Positions 1 through 9,808 of a DNA stretch of 64,000 nucleotides are shown one piece after another. The translations under genes were made by a program, and so were the position numbers. The notes beneath the pieces were generated by a model. It did not search any database. It was not told the DNA's origin and saw only the letters and a list, made by a program, of their open reading frames with translations. This DNA is from JANNBN01 sp963763885 (GTDB taxonomy: Bacteria; Actinomycetota; Acidimicrobiia; Acidimicrobiales; JANYDT01): contig CAVXQD010000007.1 of the NCBI GenBank assembly GCA_963763885.1, positions 1-64,000 on the forward strand, written 5' to 3'. Numbering within the stretch: the stretch's first letter is position 1; every line of letters begins with the position of its first letter.

Positions 1-50
1 CTGAGGTGTATCAGACTCTTCGCGACGTGGTGGGGTTGGATTCACCCAAC

Positions 51-61
51 ATTTTGGGTTG
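51..61 (+). repeat. IS left terminal inverted repeat
   Basis: ATTTTGGGTTG, complement of 1580-1590. It overlaps a small local hairpin (ACCCAA at 44-49 with TTGGGT at 54-59). Confidence 0.6.
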
Positions 62-71
62 GTTGTTGTGG

Positions 72-1070
72 TCATGGTTTGGTGTTGCGGTGGTAGTTGC
101 GGCGGTTGGTGTCTTGTGCGGCGAGCCCGTCGATTCGGGCTTGTCGGATTGCTTGGCCTAGGCCTTGGTGTTCGTCGTTTGGGGTCACGTAGCCGATAGC
201 TTCGTGAAGCCTTGTGCCGTTGTAGTGCTGTCTGACACGTTCGAGTTCGGCGGCGAGAACGGCAGGATCAGTGATACCGAGCAGGTAGGGGTTCTCGGCT
301 TTGATATGTCCCCATAGGGACTCTATCCAGGCTTGATCGGTTGGTGTCGATGGCCGCCCAAAATGTTGTCCGATCGTCATTAGTGCCATGAACGCTCTTG
401 TCTCATCGGAGCGCATTTCTGGGCCGTTGTCAGATACCGCGAGTAGCACTGGGGCGGCGTTGTCGTTGAGGTCAACATCGGCGGGGTGGTCGAGTCGCCA
501 TTCCAACGGTTCAAGTAGTCCTTTCGGTTTCGAGAGCGTTGAGGAACACGACTTTCACTTGCGTGGAGGTTGCTTCGGCGCACAGCAGTGTTGTGATCCA
601 TTTACGTGAAACAACATCGATGATGCCGTACACGATCTGGGAATCGCAACGCATGAAATGTGTTGCGTCCCAGCACCACAGCTGGTTTGGTTCCCAACAA
701 ACCCAGTCCGGCCACGGTTTCTTGACCGACCGTGGAGGCCTTGGATTACCAGCCAGTGTGAGGCCATGGTGGGCCAAGACCCGGTCGACCGTTGACGGTG
801 AAACCCATACCTGGCCAAGGTAGGAGCCTCGGTGCGCGAGTTTACGGTCGAGAAATCGACAGGTCCCCATTTCTCGAAAAGATCGAGAATGGCTTCTTCT
901 TCCCAGCCCAGAATCGTGTTGACAGGCCGGCCTCCCGGAGCTGCGTCATCAAGTGTCCCGGTCGTCTGGCGTTGTTGCCACCGCCACACACGCTGACGAT
1001 CAATTTCGAGAACCCCACACACACGGGAGAGTTCCCAACCAGCGGTGACGGCGAACATGATCAGCTCCAA
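72..1070 (-). pseudogene. IS3-family transposase OrfB (DDE), two frameshifts
   Basis: The reading frame starts near 1070, shifts near 855, then shifts back near 525; the first and last segments share a frame. Joined conceptually, the protein has the IS3 OrfB order: an N-terminal HTH_21-like part, then the rve integrase core. The DDE residues are visible as WDATHF (first Asp), SDNGPE (second Asp) and WIESLW (Glu), with exactly 35 residues between the second Asp and the Glu, the D-D-35-E spacing of IS3. The frameshifts would remove the catalytic core from any single product. Start position is approximate, since OrfB in this family is often made by frameshifting from OrfA. Confidence 0.8.
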
Positions 1071-1116
1071 AATTGCGGTCTTGACTGCGCGGTCGACTCG
1101 GGCTGGAATCGGGCCG

Positions 1117-1437
1117 TCAAGCCCAAGCCGATTTTCCCCGCAACCCCGACAACTCGACAGCTTGCTCGATCACCGTTGACTGCAACCGGGCAATCTCGGC
1201 TTGCAAACGCTGATTCTCCGATCGTTCTTTCGGATCGAATTTCGGTCGACCGGGCTTCGTTGACAACGCAGCGATCGCACCATCGCGGGCCGCCTTCTTG
1301 ATCGTCATGATCGTCGAACGATCGACATGAGCCTCCACGACAGCCTGAGCTGTCGTGATCTGACCAGTCAACAATCGTTGCCACAAATCGTATTTCTGCT
1401 CGCCCGTCAAACGAGTCTTCGCACGCTGAGTACCCAT
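1117..1437 (-). CDS. IS3-family transposase OrfA (helix-turn-helix)
   Basis: 106 aa. The N-terminal half looks like a transposase HTH (residues about 10-55, with TTAQAVVEAHVDRSTIMTIK). The C-terminal part contains a leucine-zipper-like heptad region (NQRLQAEIARLQSTVIEQAVEL), as expected for the OrfA that oligomerises with OrfB on IS3 ends. It lies immediately upstream of OrfB on the same strand, in another frame. Intact, unlike OrfB, so the element could still make a regulatory OrfA. Confidence 0.75.
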   Translation of the reverse strand: MGTQRAKTRLTGEQKYDLWQRLLTGQITTAQAVVEAHVDRSTIMTIKKAARDGAIAALSTKPGRPKFDPKERSENQRLQAEIARLQSTVIEQAVELSGLRGKSAWA

Positions 1438-1579
1438 CAGAATCAGTCTCCTTCAAACCCCAATCCTGCCGGGTGAAAAAACACAACTCATCTCCCGCGA
1501 AACCTGATGCAACCCAAGCCCCGTATGCGTCCGCCGAATCGTCCACACAGCCACCCTACACAAACGTACGTTCGATCGT

Positions 1580-1590
1580 CAACCCAAAAT
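1580..1590 (-). repeat. IS right terminal inverted repeat
   Basis: CAACCCAAAAT, complement of 51-61. It lies upstream of OrfA, so this is the promoter end of the element. Confidence 0.6.
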
Positions 1591-1642
1591 CGGAAGATGA
1601 ATCAACACCGCGGGCCGAAGCCCACGGGCGACCTGATCCTCG

Positions 1643-2230
1643 CTAGTTGTCGGTGCGGTGCGAGACAATCTTGTCGATGAGGCCGTATTCCAGGGCCTCT
1701 TCGGCTGTGAACCAACGGTCTCGGTCTGCGTCGGCCTCGATGCGTTCAACAGTTTGACCGGTCGCCTCGGCCGTGAGCTTGGCCATGAGCTTTTTGGTCT
1801 TGATGATCTGCGTGGCGTGGATCTGGATGTCTGCGGCGGTGCCCTGCATCTGGCCCAGCGGCTGGTGCATGAGGATGCGGCCGTTGGGCAGGCAGTATCG
1901 CTTGCCTTTGGTGCCCGCGCTGAGCAGGAACTGGCCCATGGAGGCAGCCATACCCATGCAGAACGTTGCAACGTCGGACTTCACGAAGTTCATCGTGTCG
2001 TAGATGGCCATGCCCGCATATACCGATCCACCAGGGGAATTGATGTACAGGGAGATGTCTTTGGTGGAATCCTCGGCGTCGAGCAAGAGGAGTTTGGCGT
2101 TGATCTCATTGGCAACTCTGTCGTCGACAGCGGTGCCCAAGAAAACGATACGTTCCTTCAGCAAACGTTCGAAGACGTCGCCCTGGGGCATACCGTTGGC
2201 CGACGAAGCGGTGAACTCGGGAAGTGACAT
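1643..2230 (-). CDS. clpP: ATP-dependent Clp protease proteolytic subunit
   Basis: 195 aa, normal full length for ClpP, the serine peptidase that forms the 14-subunit chamber working with ClpX/ClpC in the cytoplasm. The catalytic triad is visible at family positions: Ser97 in GMAASMGQF, His122 in MHQPLG and Asp171 in ADRDRW. The INSPGGSV motif (about residues 63-70) forms the substrate-binding strand and oxyanion region. Actinobacteria usually carry two clpP genes in tandem followed by clpX. Here the gene on the 3' side has been displaced by the insertion sequence that starts about 50 bp after the stop, so any partner must lie outside this window. Confidence 0.96.
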   Translation of the reverse strand: MSLPEFTASSANGMPQGDVFERLLKERIVFLGTAVDDRVANEINAKLLLLDAEDSTKDISLYINSPGGSVYAGMAIYDTMNFVKSDVATFCMGMAASMGQFLLSAGTKGKRYCLPNGRILMHQPLGQMQGTAADIQIHATQIIKTKKLMAKLTAEATGQTVERIEADADRDRWFTAEEALEYGLIDKIVSHRTDN

Positions 2231-2315
2231 GGCGGAGATGCTACGTGAGGTTGCCCGGTTAACTGAGCCTCAAGGCGAGTGAAAAAGGTGCAGACTGTCT
2301 AATGAGTCCATCTCT

Positions 2316-2397
2316 GCGGGTGTGGCGAAATTGGCAGACGCGCCAGGTTTAGGTCCTGGTGTCGAAAGACGTGCAGGTTCAATTCCTGTCACCCGCA
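2316..2397 (+). tRNA. tRNA-Leu (anticodon UAG)
   Basis: Cloverleaf with acceptor stem GCGGGTG (2316-2322) pairing with CACCCGC (2390-2396), anticodon stem CCAGG/CCTGG and loop TTTAGGT giving anticodon UAG (2350-2352). It has a long type-II variable arm (GTCGAAAGAC region) as in leucine tRNAs, and a canonical T-arm with loop TTCAATT. No CCA is encoded. The 3' part from 2348 onward is repeated at 20760-20810, so this gene is the integration site of the adjacent element and stays functional after insertion. Confidence 0.96.
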
Positions 2398-2398
2398 C
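2348..2398 (+). repeat. attL: 51-bp direct repeat in the 3' end of tRNA-Leu
   Basis: Begins TTTAGGTCCTGG in the anticodon loop and ends CACCCGCAC just past the tRNA. It matches 20760-20810 base for base over 51 bp. Anticodon-loop-to-3'-end repeats are the usual core for tyrosine-integrase elements, and the integrase gene lies just inside this end. Confidence 0.93.
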
Positions 2399-2407
2399 TG
2401 CGAGAGA

Positions 2408-2433
2408 GGTTGCCCCCAATCCTGGGGGCAACC
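2408..2433 (+). terminator. Strong hairpin downstream of tRNA-Leu
   Basis: GGTTGCCCCC (2408-2417), a 6-nt loop, then GGGGGCAACC (2424-2433): a perfect 10-bp stem. It has no T-tract, as is common in actinobacterial terminators. It lies inside the element end, ten bases after the tRNA/att core. Confidence 0.7.
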
Positions 2434-2523
2434 GACCTCCGATTCACTTTGCGAGGTGCTTAGCCGCGTCCAGCCGGGGCTCCACCGCTACGCTCGACAA
2501 CGTGCGGCACGTCGTAGGGCCAG

Positions 2524-3636
2524 GTGAGAAGTTGTACGTCCAGTCTGAGCTTGCCCCCGACGCCCGCCGGAAAGCGCCAGGTATCCGCCGAGGCTTCCGC
2601 ACCCAACGAGAGGGTGTCGACTTTGAGAGGTAGCGGTCCGAGGTGCGCCCCTGGAGGGCACGTCGACACTTCTCGGGTTCGCCGGCAGGAGGACCTCGAC
2701 GACGAGTGGCTCCCGGCGATCAAGGCGAGCGTGAAGGAGTTGACGCACGCGGACTACCGGCGCAACGTACTGCAGCACCTCGTCCCTCGCTTGGGCGCGC
2801 TGCGGTTGTCGGCTCTATCCCCCGCAGCGCTCAATGCTATGTACGCAGACCTTCTTGCCAACGGCCGAGCCGACGGCACCGGCGGGCTTGCCCCGAAGAG
2901 CGTGAAGGAGGTGCACACGATTCTCCACAAGGCGCTGCACGACGCCGTTCGGTGGGAACGGATCGGACGCAACCCCGCAGACCTTGCGGAGCCACCGACG
3001 GCAAGGTCACCGGAGATGAAGATCTGGAGCGCCGAGCAGCTGCGGACGTTCCTGGCGTCGGTCGCCGACGATCGCCTCTACGCCATGTGGTTGCTGCTGG
3101 CGACGACAGGCATGCGGCGAGGCGAGGTGCTCGGGCTTCGTTGGCGCGACGTTGATCATCGGAACTCGCGGATACAGGTCATGCAGGCGTTGAACGTCGT
3201 TGAGTACAAGCTCGTCTTCTCTGAGCCGAAGACGAACAAGGCGCGGCGATCGGTGGCGCTCGATCCGGTGACTGCGGGCGCGTTGCGCTCGCATCGTGCA
3301 GCGCAGGCGGCGGAGCGACTCGCGTGGGGCGGGAGCTGGACCGACAGCGGGCTTGTGTTCACGAACGAAGACGGCACGCCGACCAACCCGCAGCGGATCA
3401 GCCGGCTGTTCGTCCGCTCCGCCGAACGGGCAGGGCTACCGGCGATCCGACTTCACGACGTGCGCCACAGCTACGCCTCGGCCGCCTTGGCCGCCAAGGT
3501 GCCAGCGAAGGTCGTCAGCGAGCGGCTGGGCCACGCCAACATCGCCATCACACTGGACACGTACTCCCACGTCTTGCCTGCGTTGCAGGAAGACGCCGCC
3601 GCTAAGGTCGCTGCTCTCATCCTTGGAAGCAACTAG
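2524..3636 (+). CDS. int: Tyrosine-type site-specific integrase
   Basis: 370 aa from 2524, though the start is uncertain (GTG 2614 is in frame). A core-binding SAM-like domain begins near DEWLPAIKASV, followed by the catalytic domain. Family residues are visible: Arg in TGMRRGEVLGLRW, Lys in EPKTNKARRS, the HxxR box in LHDVRHSYAS, then LGHANIAITLDTYSHV with the second His and the nucleophilic Tyr. The first 65 residues do not resemble the usual N-terminal arm-binding domain, so that domain may be missing, diverged or frameshifted. It sits at the tRNA end of the element and its stop overlaps the GTG start of the next gene by one base, so the two are likely cotranscribed. Confidence 0.92.
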   Translation: MRSCTSSLSLPPTPAGKRQVSAEASAPNERVSTLRGSGPRCAPGGHVDTSRVRRQEDLDDEWLPAIKASVKELTHADYRRNVLQHLVPRLGALRLSALSPAALNAMYADLLANGRADGTGGLAPKSVKEVHTILHKALHDAVRWERIGRNPADLAEPPTARSPEMKIWSAEQLRTFLASVADDRLYAMWLLLATTGMRRGEVLGLRWRDVDHRNSRIQVMQALNVVEYKLVFSEPKTNKARRSVALDPVTAGALRSHRAAQAAERLAWGGSWTDSGLVFTNEDGTPTNPQRISRLFVRSAERAGLPAIRLHDVRHSYASAALAAKVPAKVVSERLGHANIAITLDTYSHVLPALQEDAAAKVAALILGSN

Positions 3637-5816
3637 TGGTTCCGGATCAACAAGCCGAGGCGGAACTCGTTGCCCTGCTCCGGTCAGCGTTGACAAAGGC
3701 AGCAAGTGCGCGCCAGAGCATTCTCGGCTACTGGGACACCGTTCTCGCCGGGTCATGCTTCCAAAGTCGGGTCTGGACCGACTCTGACCGGACGGGCCAC
3801 ATCGATGTCGAGCTCACGTGGCCCCCGCCAAACGAACCGGTGGCAGCTCGTGACTTCGGTGAATCGCTCCGCACCGCCCTCAACACCGCGCTCGCCTTAG
3901 CTCTGACTCGCTCGCAGTCGATCGGAACGGACATCGAGTTTCCGTTGGCGCGTTCGGAACCGGAGTTCGAAGCTCTTGTCGCCAGCTCGGCGCTCGGCGA
4001 GCTTGACCAAGCGGTTCTCGCGTTGGTTGAAGAGTGCCAGCCGTTTCGGACCGGGTCGGGCGGAGACAACGATGCGGCGTTTGTGGCTCGACTCTTCGTT
4101 CACCTGGACGAGATAACTACCGGCGGCCCATCAGAGCCTTTGGCGGTGTGGTGTCACTCAGCGAATCCGTCGGTTCGCACGTCATCCGGCACCTCGATCC
4201 GTGTAGAACCAGAACCTGCAGGCGCGATGACTCACGGGAGAACGATCGGAACGTTCGTTGCGCCCGAAGAACCAGTTGAACTTTCAGGGAATCCCGGCTG
4301 CGCCTTCGATCTCATCTTCAATGCCCCGCCCTGGCCGATTGACCCGGATGACAACCTCGGGAATCGCACTCGCGCTCTGCTGGATCTCGTTGCCGCACTT
4401 ACGACCGAGATTCTGAACCGAGCAGCCACGACCGAGCAAAGAGGACGACTTACGCCAACGGGCTGGACCCCGTTGAACAAGAGTGGATCGCTTGAAACAT
4501 CCGAAATCCGAAAGGTTGAACGCCTGCTGGACCAGTCAGACCTGGGCATCGCAGAGTGGCGAAATGTCGACGGAGCGTTGGCCATTCTGGTGCGAGTGGG
4601 TGGAGAGTCCTACTTAAGAAACGTCCCGTCTGCGACGAGGAGACCGATCGGCAGAGACCAAGGTCCGGGTGCGGAAGACGCGACCCTCTCCGCCGCCTCG
4701 TTGTGGGGCCTGCCTGACTTCGTGCTACGCCCCCAAACCATTCGCAAGGGCAACGCAACGCGAGAACTGGGCGACGGAACCATCATCTGCGGAAATCGTG
4801 GACTGGCGATACAGGTCAAGTCCAGAGTTTCCCCAACGGCCGACTCAGAGAAGGAAGCGAGGTGGATTTCCAAGAAGGCGGCTGAAGCCATACGACAAGC
4901 TCGCGGTTCCATCCGCAGCACAAAAGTAGGCGCTGTTTTCACCAACGCTCGCGGACGGCAGGTCAAAATTCAAGACCCTGAAATCGCATGGGTTGCGGTA
5001 GCCATCCTTGATCATGATGGTCCGCCCGAGGTGTGTTTGGAGCTGGACGATCTTGCACCGAGGGCGGTGGTCCTGCTCCGTCGCGATTGGGAGTTCCTTT
5101 TCGACCAACTTCGCTCCACCACTGCAGTGGTCGCATACGTCCATCGCATTTCCGTCGAGCCTGCTGCGACTCTCGGTGCCGAACCCGCCCGATACTTCGA
5201 GCTCGCCATCTACGACTCAGAAGCACCTGCAGGCGAACTCGCCGAATGGATGCAAGGCCTAGGAGGCGTTCGATATTCGACGCCCCTACTTCCGATGACC
5301 CCAGTTGGCGTTGACGATCAACTGGGTCTTCAGGTGTTTCGAGTCATTCTTGAGGACACCGCACTTTCGCCGTTTGAGTGGCCCGAGTCGGATCGACTCG
5401 CCCTCCTGGGAGCGATCGACAGGATTGCGGCGGCGGAACGCGAAGCACTCGGTCGGCTGCTCTTGGATCGGCTGCGTGAGACCGTTCGCGACAGTAAGTC
5501 CGCAGCCGGAGTGCATTGGAAGTTTCGGCGGTTCTTAATTGAGGAACCGAAATTGCAGATCGCTTTCGCAGTTTGCTCCGCCGGTGGGCAGGAAATTCAG
5601 CACGCCCTATCGTCGTATGTCCAGCTACGACACGCTGATCTCGTCGCCGCTGTGGGAGACCAAGTCATGACTCTAGCCATCGTCCTTACCCCTCGAACCG
5701 ACGGAAGACGGCTTTGGGATACTACGTGTGCAGCGATGCGTGGTGCGTTCTCGCTTGACCCCGAGGATCGGGCGGTGTTCGAACAATTGTGGGGTGGCGC
5801 TGCCCAGTTCGAGTGA
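3636..5816 (+). CDS. Uncharacterized 726-aa protein with a PD-(D/E)xK-like nuclease core
   Basis: Not recognised as a named family. A central segment has the look of a restriction-endonuclease fold: LPDFV near residue 360, RELGDG at 376-381, and GLAIQVKSR at 389-397, that is Asp380 followed by Gln-x-Lys (393-395), in the manner of NERD/Mrr-type nucleases. Residues 1-300 and 480-726 show no motif I can name and are rich in helices. The gene starts with GTG in the TAGTG overlap with the integrase stop, so expression is probably coupled to int. Position beside the integrase of a mobile element fits a cargo defence or stability protein, but that is inference; nuclease activity has no support beyond the motif. 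Confidence 0.6.
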   Translation: MVPDQQAEAELVALLRSALTKAASARQSILGYWDTVLAGSCFQSRVWTDSDRTGHIDVELTWPPPNEPVAARDFGESLRTALNTALALALTRSQSIGTDIEFPLARSEPEFEALVASSALGELDQAVLALVEECQPFRTGSGGDNDAAFVARLFVHLDEITTGGPSEPLAVWCHSANPSVRTSSGTSIRVEPEPAGAMTHGRTIGTFVAPEEPVELSGNPGCAFDLIFNAPPWPIDPDDNLGNRTRALLDLVAALTTEILNRAATTEQRGRLTPTGWTPLNKSGSLETSEIRKVERLLDQSDLGIAEWRNVDGALAILVRVGGESYLRNVPSATRRPIGRDQGPGAEDATLSAASLWGLPDFVLRPQTIRKGNATRELGDGTIICGNRGLAIQVKSRVSPTADSEKEARWISKKAAEAIRQARGSIRSTKVGAVFTNARGRQVKIQDPEIAWVAVAILDHDGPPEVCLELDDLAPRAVVLLRRDWEFLFDQLRSTTAVVAYVHRISVEPAATLGAEPARYFELAIYDSEAPAGELAEWMQGLGGVRYSTPLLPMTPVGVDDQLGLQVFRVILEDTALSPFEWPESDRLALLGAIDRIAAAEREALGRLLLDRLRETVRDSKSAAGVHWKFRRFLIEEPKLQIAFAVCSAGGQEIQHALSSYVQLRHADLVAAVGDQVMTLAIVLTPRTDGRRLWDTTCAAMRGAFSLDPEDRAVFEQLWGGAAQFE

Positions 5817-5823
5817 CCGCATG

Positions 5824-8800
5824 TCAGCGCATCCGTAGTCCTCGGCTCGTTCGTGGTGGTTCGAGGGCGTCGGCGACGACATCTTGAGCGTGCTGCCACT
5901 CGTGTTTCTCGGCTCCTGGCGGCTCTGCGCCAAATGCTGACGCAAGATCGGTGATGCCGTGGTGGTGGCGGTAGGTCTCGGCCCTCGTGGCGGCGTCGAT
6001 CCAGCGGTCTTTGTGTTTCGTTGAGCGGTAGTCGCCGATCCGGGCTTGGAGGTACTCGGGCGTTTCGATCATCGCGTCTGCGACGGCGTTCAGCGCACGG
6101 GCGTCGAGGAGATCGTCAATTCGCTCGATCTTCTGGCGGTCGCCGTCGTGGTCGGCGAGGTATCGCTTTCGGTCTGCGAGCGCGTCCCTCGCGGTCTTGC
6201 TGCCGACGCATGTGGTCGGCCATGTCGGCCCGTAGTTCGTCCCGAAGCTCGAGGGCTCGCTCCATCTTGACGTCCGGCCCCCGGAGTCGATCCCGCAGCG
6301 GGCGCTTGCGCTCTCCCAGTTCCTTGATGCGGGTGTCCGTCATTCGCAGATTCCGTTCGGTGTAGTCGACTTCGTGCGAATACACGCCAGGCGGCGTGGT
6401 CGGTGCGGCATCGAGCACGGCCTGCAAACATCGACGCTCCTCGACAAGGGCGGGAGTACCGAGTCGCTCGATCGGCACTTCTGCTCCCCGCTCGGCCACG
6501 TCAATCGCCAGTTCCTGGGCTCGACTTGTCGACAGTCCTGCCATGAGCATCTCCGAGGGCACCCGGTGCGGAGACCGTAAGTGCGCTTCGGGATCGAGCT
6601 TCACGTCGCCGGCTGTGTAGATCACGTTGAGGTCACGACCTCGGCTCAGGGCGACATAGCCGAGTTCTCGGTATAGGTCATCGGTGGCATACACGAGCGC
6701 CGTGTCGCACGTGAGGCCCTGCGCCTTGTGGATGGTCATGGCGTAGCCGTGAGCAAGGTGGCCTTGGTCGACGTACCAGCGGGGCACGTCGATGCGTTGG
6801 CGATCGCTCGTCGTCACCGTGATGTCGACGCTGCCCAACGGGCGAACACGATCGATCGTCGCTCGCATTCCGTTCCGGACGCCGAGACGTCGGTCGTTGC
6901 GGAGGAACAGCACTTCGTCTCCGGCTTGGAACTCTCGGCGGCGTTCGTCGATGTCGATCACTCGAGCTGGTCCACGAACGACTCCGGCAACGACAAGGTG
7001 GCGATGGGCCAGCTCGTTCAGGTCAGCGATGTCGGCGTTGCGTGAGGCGAGCATGATCACGTCGGTTCCCTGCGCTCGGGCAGTGAGCCAGTCGTCGACT
7101 AAATACGCCTTGGCGTCGCGAGCAGTCTCATGCGTGCGCATACGGTCGTGCTGTTGGTAGGCGGTCAGTGCTTTGCCGACGTCGCCTGACCGGAGCTGTT
7201 CGAGGGCGACACGTTCCCATTCGTTGCGCTGTCGACGGTTCTCCGTCAGCTCGATCGGTGGCACTCGTGAAGCGAGTCCGGACAGCAACCCACCAGCACC
7301 GATCTCGGGGAGTTGGCGTGGGTCGCCGACGAGGACCAGCTTGGCGTTCACCTCTGCGGCTCGGTCGAAGATTGGTGCGACGAGGCGGGTCGGGGCCATG
7401 CCGAACTCGTCGATGATCACGACGTCGCCGGGCTGAATCGTGGCGAGGTCGATAACGAGCCTCGCCAACGTCGTGGACGCGACACCGGTCGACGCCTCCA
7501 GCTCCGCAGCTGCGCGTGCCGACAGTGCTGCGCCGTGGACTGTGACTCCGGCCGATTGCCAGGCGTCGACTGCGGCTGCGAGCGCGAAGGTCTTCCCCGT
7601 TCCTGCGGGTGCCACGACGACACTCACCCCATCGCCTCCCAAGGTCAGCTCTTCAACCATCGCGACCTGTTCCATCGCAAGCGTCGGGCGGCGGTCGATG
7701 GCGGCATCAACCATTCCCGTCGGCACCGTTGCGGTTCCGTCTCCCATGCGCGCTAGGGCTTCATCAACCAATCGGCGTTCCAGGGCCATCAGTTCCTTGG
7801 TCGAACACCGAGCGCCGGTGTCGACTCGAGTGACCGTTCGCCCGCTGTCTGACCGCAACGCCTGCGTGGTTGCGTCGATGACCTTCACGACATCGTGATG
7901 GCGCAACAACGAATCGGCGTGCGCTTCGAGTAGCTCGACAGTCGCGCCATGCAGGTACGCCGAGACGAGGGCACGGATTACATCGCAACGATCGAAGGTT
8001 GATGCTCGTTCGGTGAGTCCGTCGGGTCCGAGGAGATGCGTTTCGATGCGGCGCACTTCGTCGGGTGACGCGGCGCCGATCGACCTGCGATGGTTGCGGT
8101 CCGCGAGCGCGTCAATAGTCGTGCGCCAGACGTTCAGGTCCGCTGCTCGGTGCGCCCAGTCGTCGACGAGGTCGGCGTAGTTGAGGGTGTGGTCCTTCGC
8201 CGCGCGGGTGTCGAACGCAGCGATCTCAGCTCCTCGTGCCGAAGTGGTTCCGAGCGCGGCCATACGGTGTTCGATGTCTTCACGTCGAGTCGAGAAGGCA
8301 CGCAAGACTGGCTTGTCGATGCCTTCGAGGTCGGCGATGCCGTTGACGATCGGTCCCCATGCGACGCCGAGTCGTCGGGTGAGTTCGTCGCGAAGATGCG
8401 ACTCGTAGACGTAGCCGGCGGTGAGTGAGTGGGCGTAGAGGTGGCGGGCGTCGAGCGTGCGCCATCGACCGTCGTCGGTGGTGCGGACCATGTTGGGCAC
8501 GAGGGCGTGGGTGTGGAGGTGCGGGTCGGCGGCTCGGCTGGTCCGATGCCGGAAGGCCGCGGCGATGAACCCGTCGGCCGAGACTTGTTCTGTTCCATTA
8601 TGGCCGCGGCGGGACACGGCGGCGTGTCGTTCGAGGTAGCCGAGAGCAGCATCCACGGCGGCGTCGTGGGCGGCGGTGATCTCGGCGGTCATCTCCGGCG
8701 AGCCGAGCGCGAAGGCGAGTGAGACGGATTTCGGGGCGCGGAAGGTGAGGTCGAATGCCGGGATCTTCCGGTTCGCTGACTCGATGAGGGGTGCGTCGGT

Positions 8801-8989
8801 GATCGGGTGTCGACCGGCGAGCACGGCGGTGAGTTGGGCCTGTTCGAGTTGGCCATCGACGTCGAGGAGTTCGTGGGTGTGGGCGGTCCACCGGCCGGGT
8901 TCTTCGCCGATGGCGTAGTAGTCCTCGATGCCGCTGACGACGGCCTTGAGGTAGTAGTCGGCGTCGGCGACTTTGGCGATGCTCAGCAC
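5824..8989 (-). pseudogene. MobF-type relaxase-helicase, frameshifted near C-terminus
   Basis: The first 950 or so residues are intact. From the GTG at 8989 the protein begins MLSIAKVADADYY, with the catalytic tyrosines at 12-13. The metal-binding His cluster PHLHTH is near 157-161. A RecD/TraI-like helicase follows, with Walker A APAGTGKTF (about 461-469) and Walker B IIDEFG. Near 6200 the frame breaks: the main frame runs into a basic tail and stops at 6116. The natural continuation (KTARDALADRKRYLADH ... MIETPEYLQARIG ... to 5824) is in another frame. The nicking and ATPase domains are therefore retained and about 125 C-terminal residues lost, unless this is a sequence error. A longer start at GTG 9022 is possible. 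It nicks the origin of transfer and leads the strand during mobilization. Confidence 0.85.
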
Positions 8990-9140
8990 GCGTATGACTC
9001 CGTGTCTCGGTTCACCGGACACGGCCGCACCGCCCCCGGAACGGCGGACGGCAGCAACGTTGACGGCATCACTGATGCAAGTTCGTGAAGCTTCTTGGTG
9101 TCGTTTGGTTGCTGCAGACGTGAGTGGGCGGGCATTGCCG

Positions 9141-9572
9141 TCAATCGAAGGCGAGCAGCGTCAGCTGCTCGGAGGGTCCGGTGGGCTGGGGACGAGGTTT
9201 CGACGGGGCTGGTGGCTGCGGTGGCTCGACGTCGTGGACCTGGGTCGTCTGTGTACGTATGAGCTTGGGCGGAGCGAGCAGTCGGTAACGGATCGTGCCG
9301 AAGCGGCCACGCTCGGTGCGCTTGGTGTCGACGTCGATCAGGCCAGCGGAGCGAAGCATCCGTAGAGCTCGAGCGCAGGTGTCCTTGCTCAGACCGAGAT
9401 CGGCCGCGAGCGTACGCGTCGACGCCGTCACAGATCGGCCGAGTGCGCTCGGTGATCCGTAGAGGTAGATCAGTACAACCCATGCGAGTGGACCGACGGT
9501 GCGGATCACGTCGGCGGTCTCGGGACCGAGCACGACAGCGTGACGATCGGTCCGAGGTTTCGGGCGAGTCAC
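9141..9572 (-). CDS. Winged-helix DNA-binding protein of the mobile element
   Basis: 143 aa. Residues about 45-110 look like a winged helix of the replication/conjugation regulator type (TASTRTLAADLGLSKDTCARALRMLRSAGLI, seen here as a helix-turn-helix followed by a wing with RFGTIRYRL). The C-terminal 35 residues are Pro-rich (PPQPPAPSKPRPQP) and probably disordered. The GTG start overlaps the TGA of the upstream Xis-like gene (GTGA), and the relaxase follows on the same strand, so the three form an operon. A role as regulator of mobilization genes is inference from position. Confidence 0.7.
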   Translation of the reverse strand: MTRPKPRTDRHAVVLGPETADVIRTVGPLAWVVLIYLYGSPSALGRSVTASTRTLAADLGLSKDTCARALRMLRSAGLIDVDTKRTERGRFGTIRYRLLAPPKLIRTQTTQVHDVEPPQPPAPSKPRPQPTGPSEQLTLLAFD

Positions 9573-9808
9573 GCCGCATCATCGGGGTTCGCGAGATCGG
9601 TCATCGTCCATCGCTCCAACGCAGCCCGAGGGACGACGATGCGTCGACTGCCGAGGCGAACGCACGGGAGACCTGAGCGGGTCGTCAGGAACTCATTGGC
9701 GAGGCTGTAAGCGAGCGTGCGACTGATGCCAAGGACCGCAGCAGCCTCGTCAACGGTGAGGAACGGTCGGTCGATGGACGGCGAGAGGATCGGGACGGAT
9801 CGGGACAT
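9569..9808 (-). CDS. Excisionase-like HTH (MerR/Xis-type) protein
   Basis: 79 aa. Contains a classic excisionase/helix-turn-helix_17 motif: FLTVDEAAAVLGISRTLAYSLA, then CVRLGSRRIVVPRAALERW. Small proteins of this type help tyrosine integrases excise elements or act as regulators. The start ATG at 9808 is preceded by GGAGG at good spacing, which decides it over a longer upstream reading frame. First gene of the minus-strand operon with the winged-helix protein and relaxase. Confidence 0.8.
   Translation of the reverse strand: MSRSVPILSPSIDRPFLTVDEAAAVLGISRTLAYSLANEFLTTRSGLPCVRLGSRRIVVPRAALERWTMTDLANPDDAA

Larger units (their letters stand above)
51..1590 (-). mobile_element. IS3-family insertion sequence, transposase frameshifted
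   Basis: About 1.54 kb bounded by 11-bp perfect inverted repeats, ATTTTGGGTTG at 51-61 and its complement at 1580-1590. Inside, on the minus strand, are an OrfA-type helix-turn-helix protein and an OrfB-type DDE integrase, the usual IS3 arrangement. OrfB is broken by two frameshifts, so the copy is probably inactive unless these are sequence errors. I could not find a convincing target-site duplication, and the termini do not begin with the TG...CA typical of many IS3 members, so the exact ends are uncertain. It lies just downstream of clpP. Confidence 0.75.
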
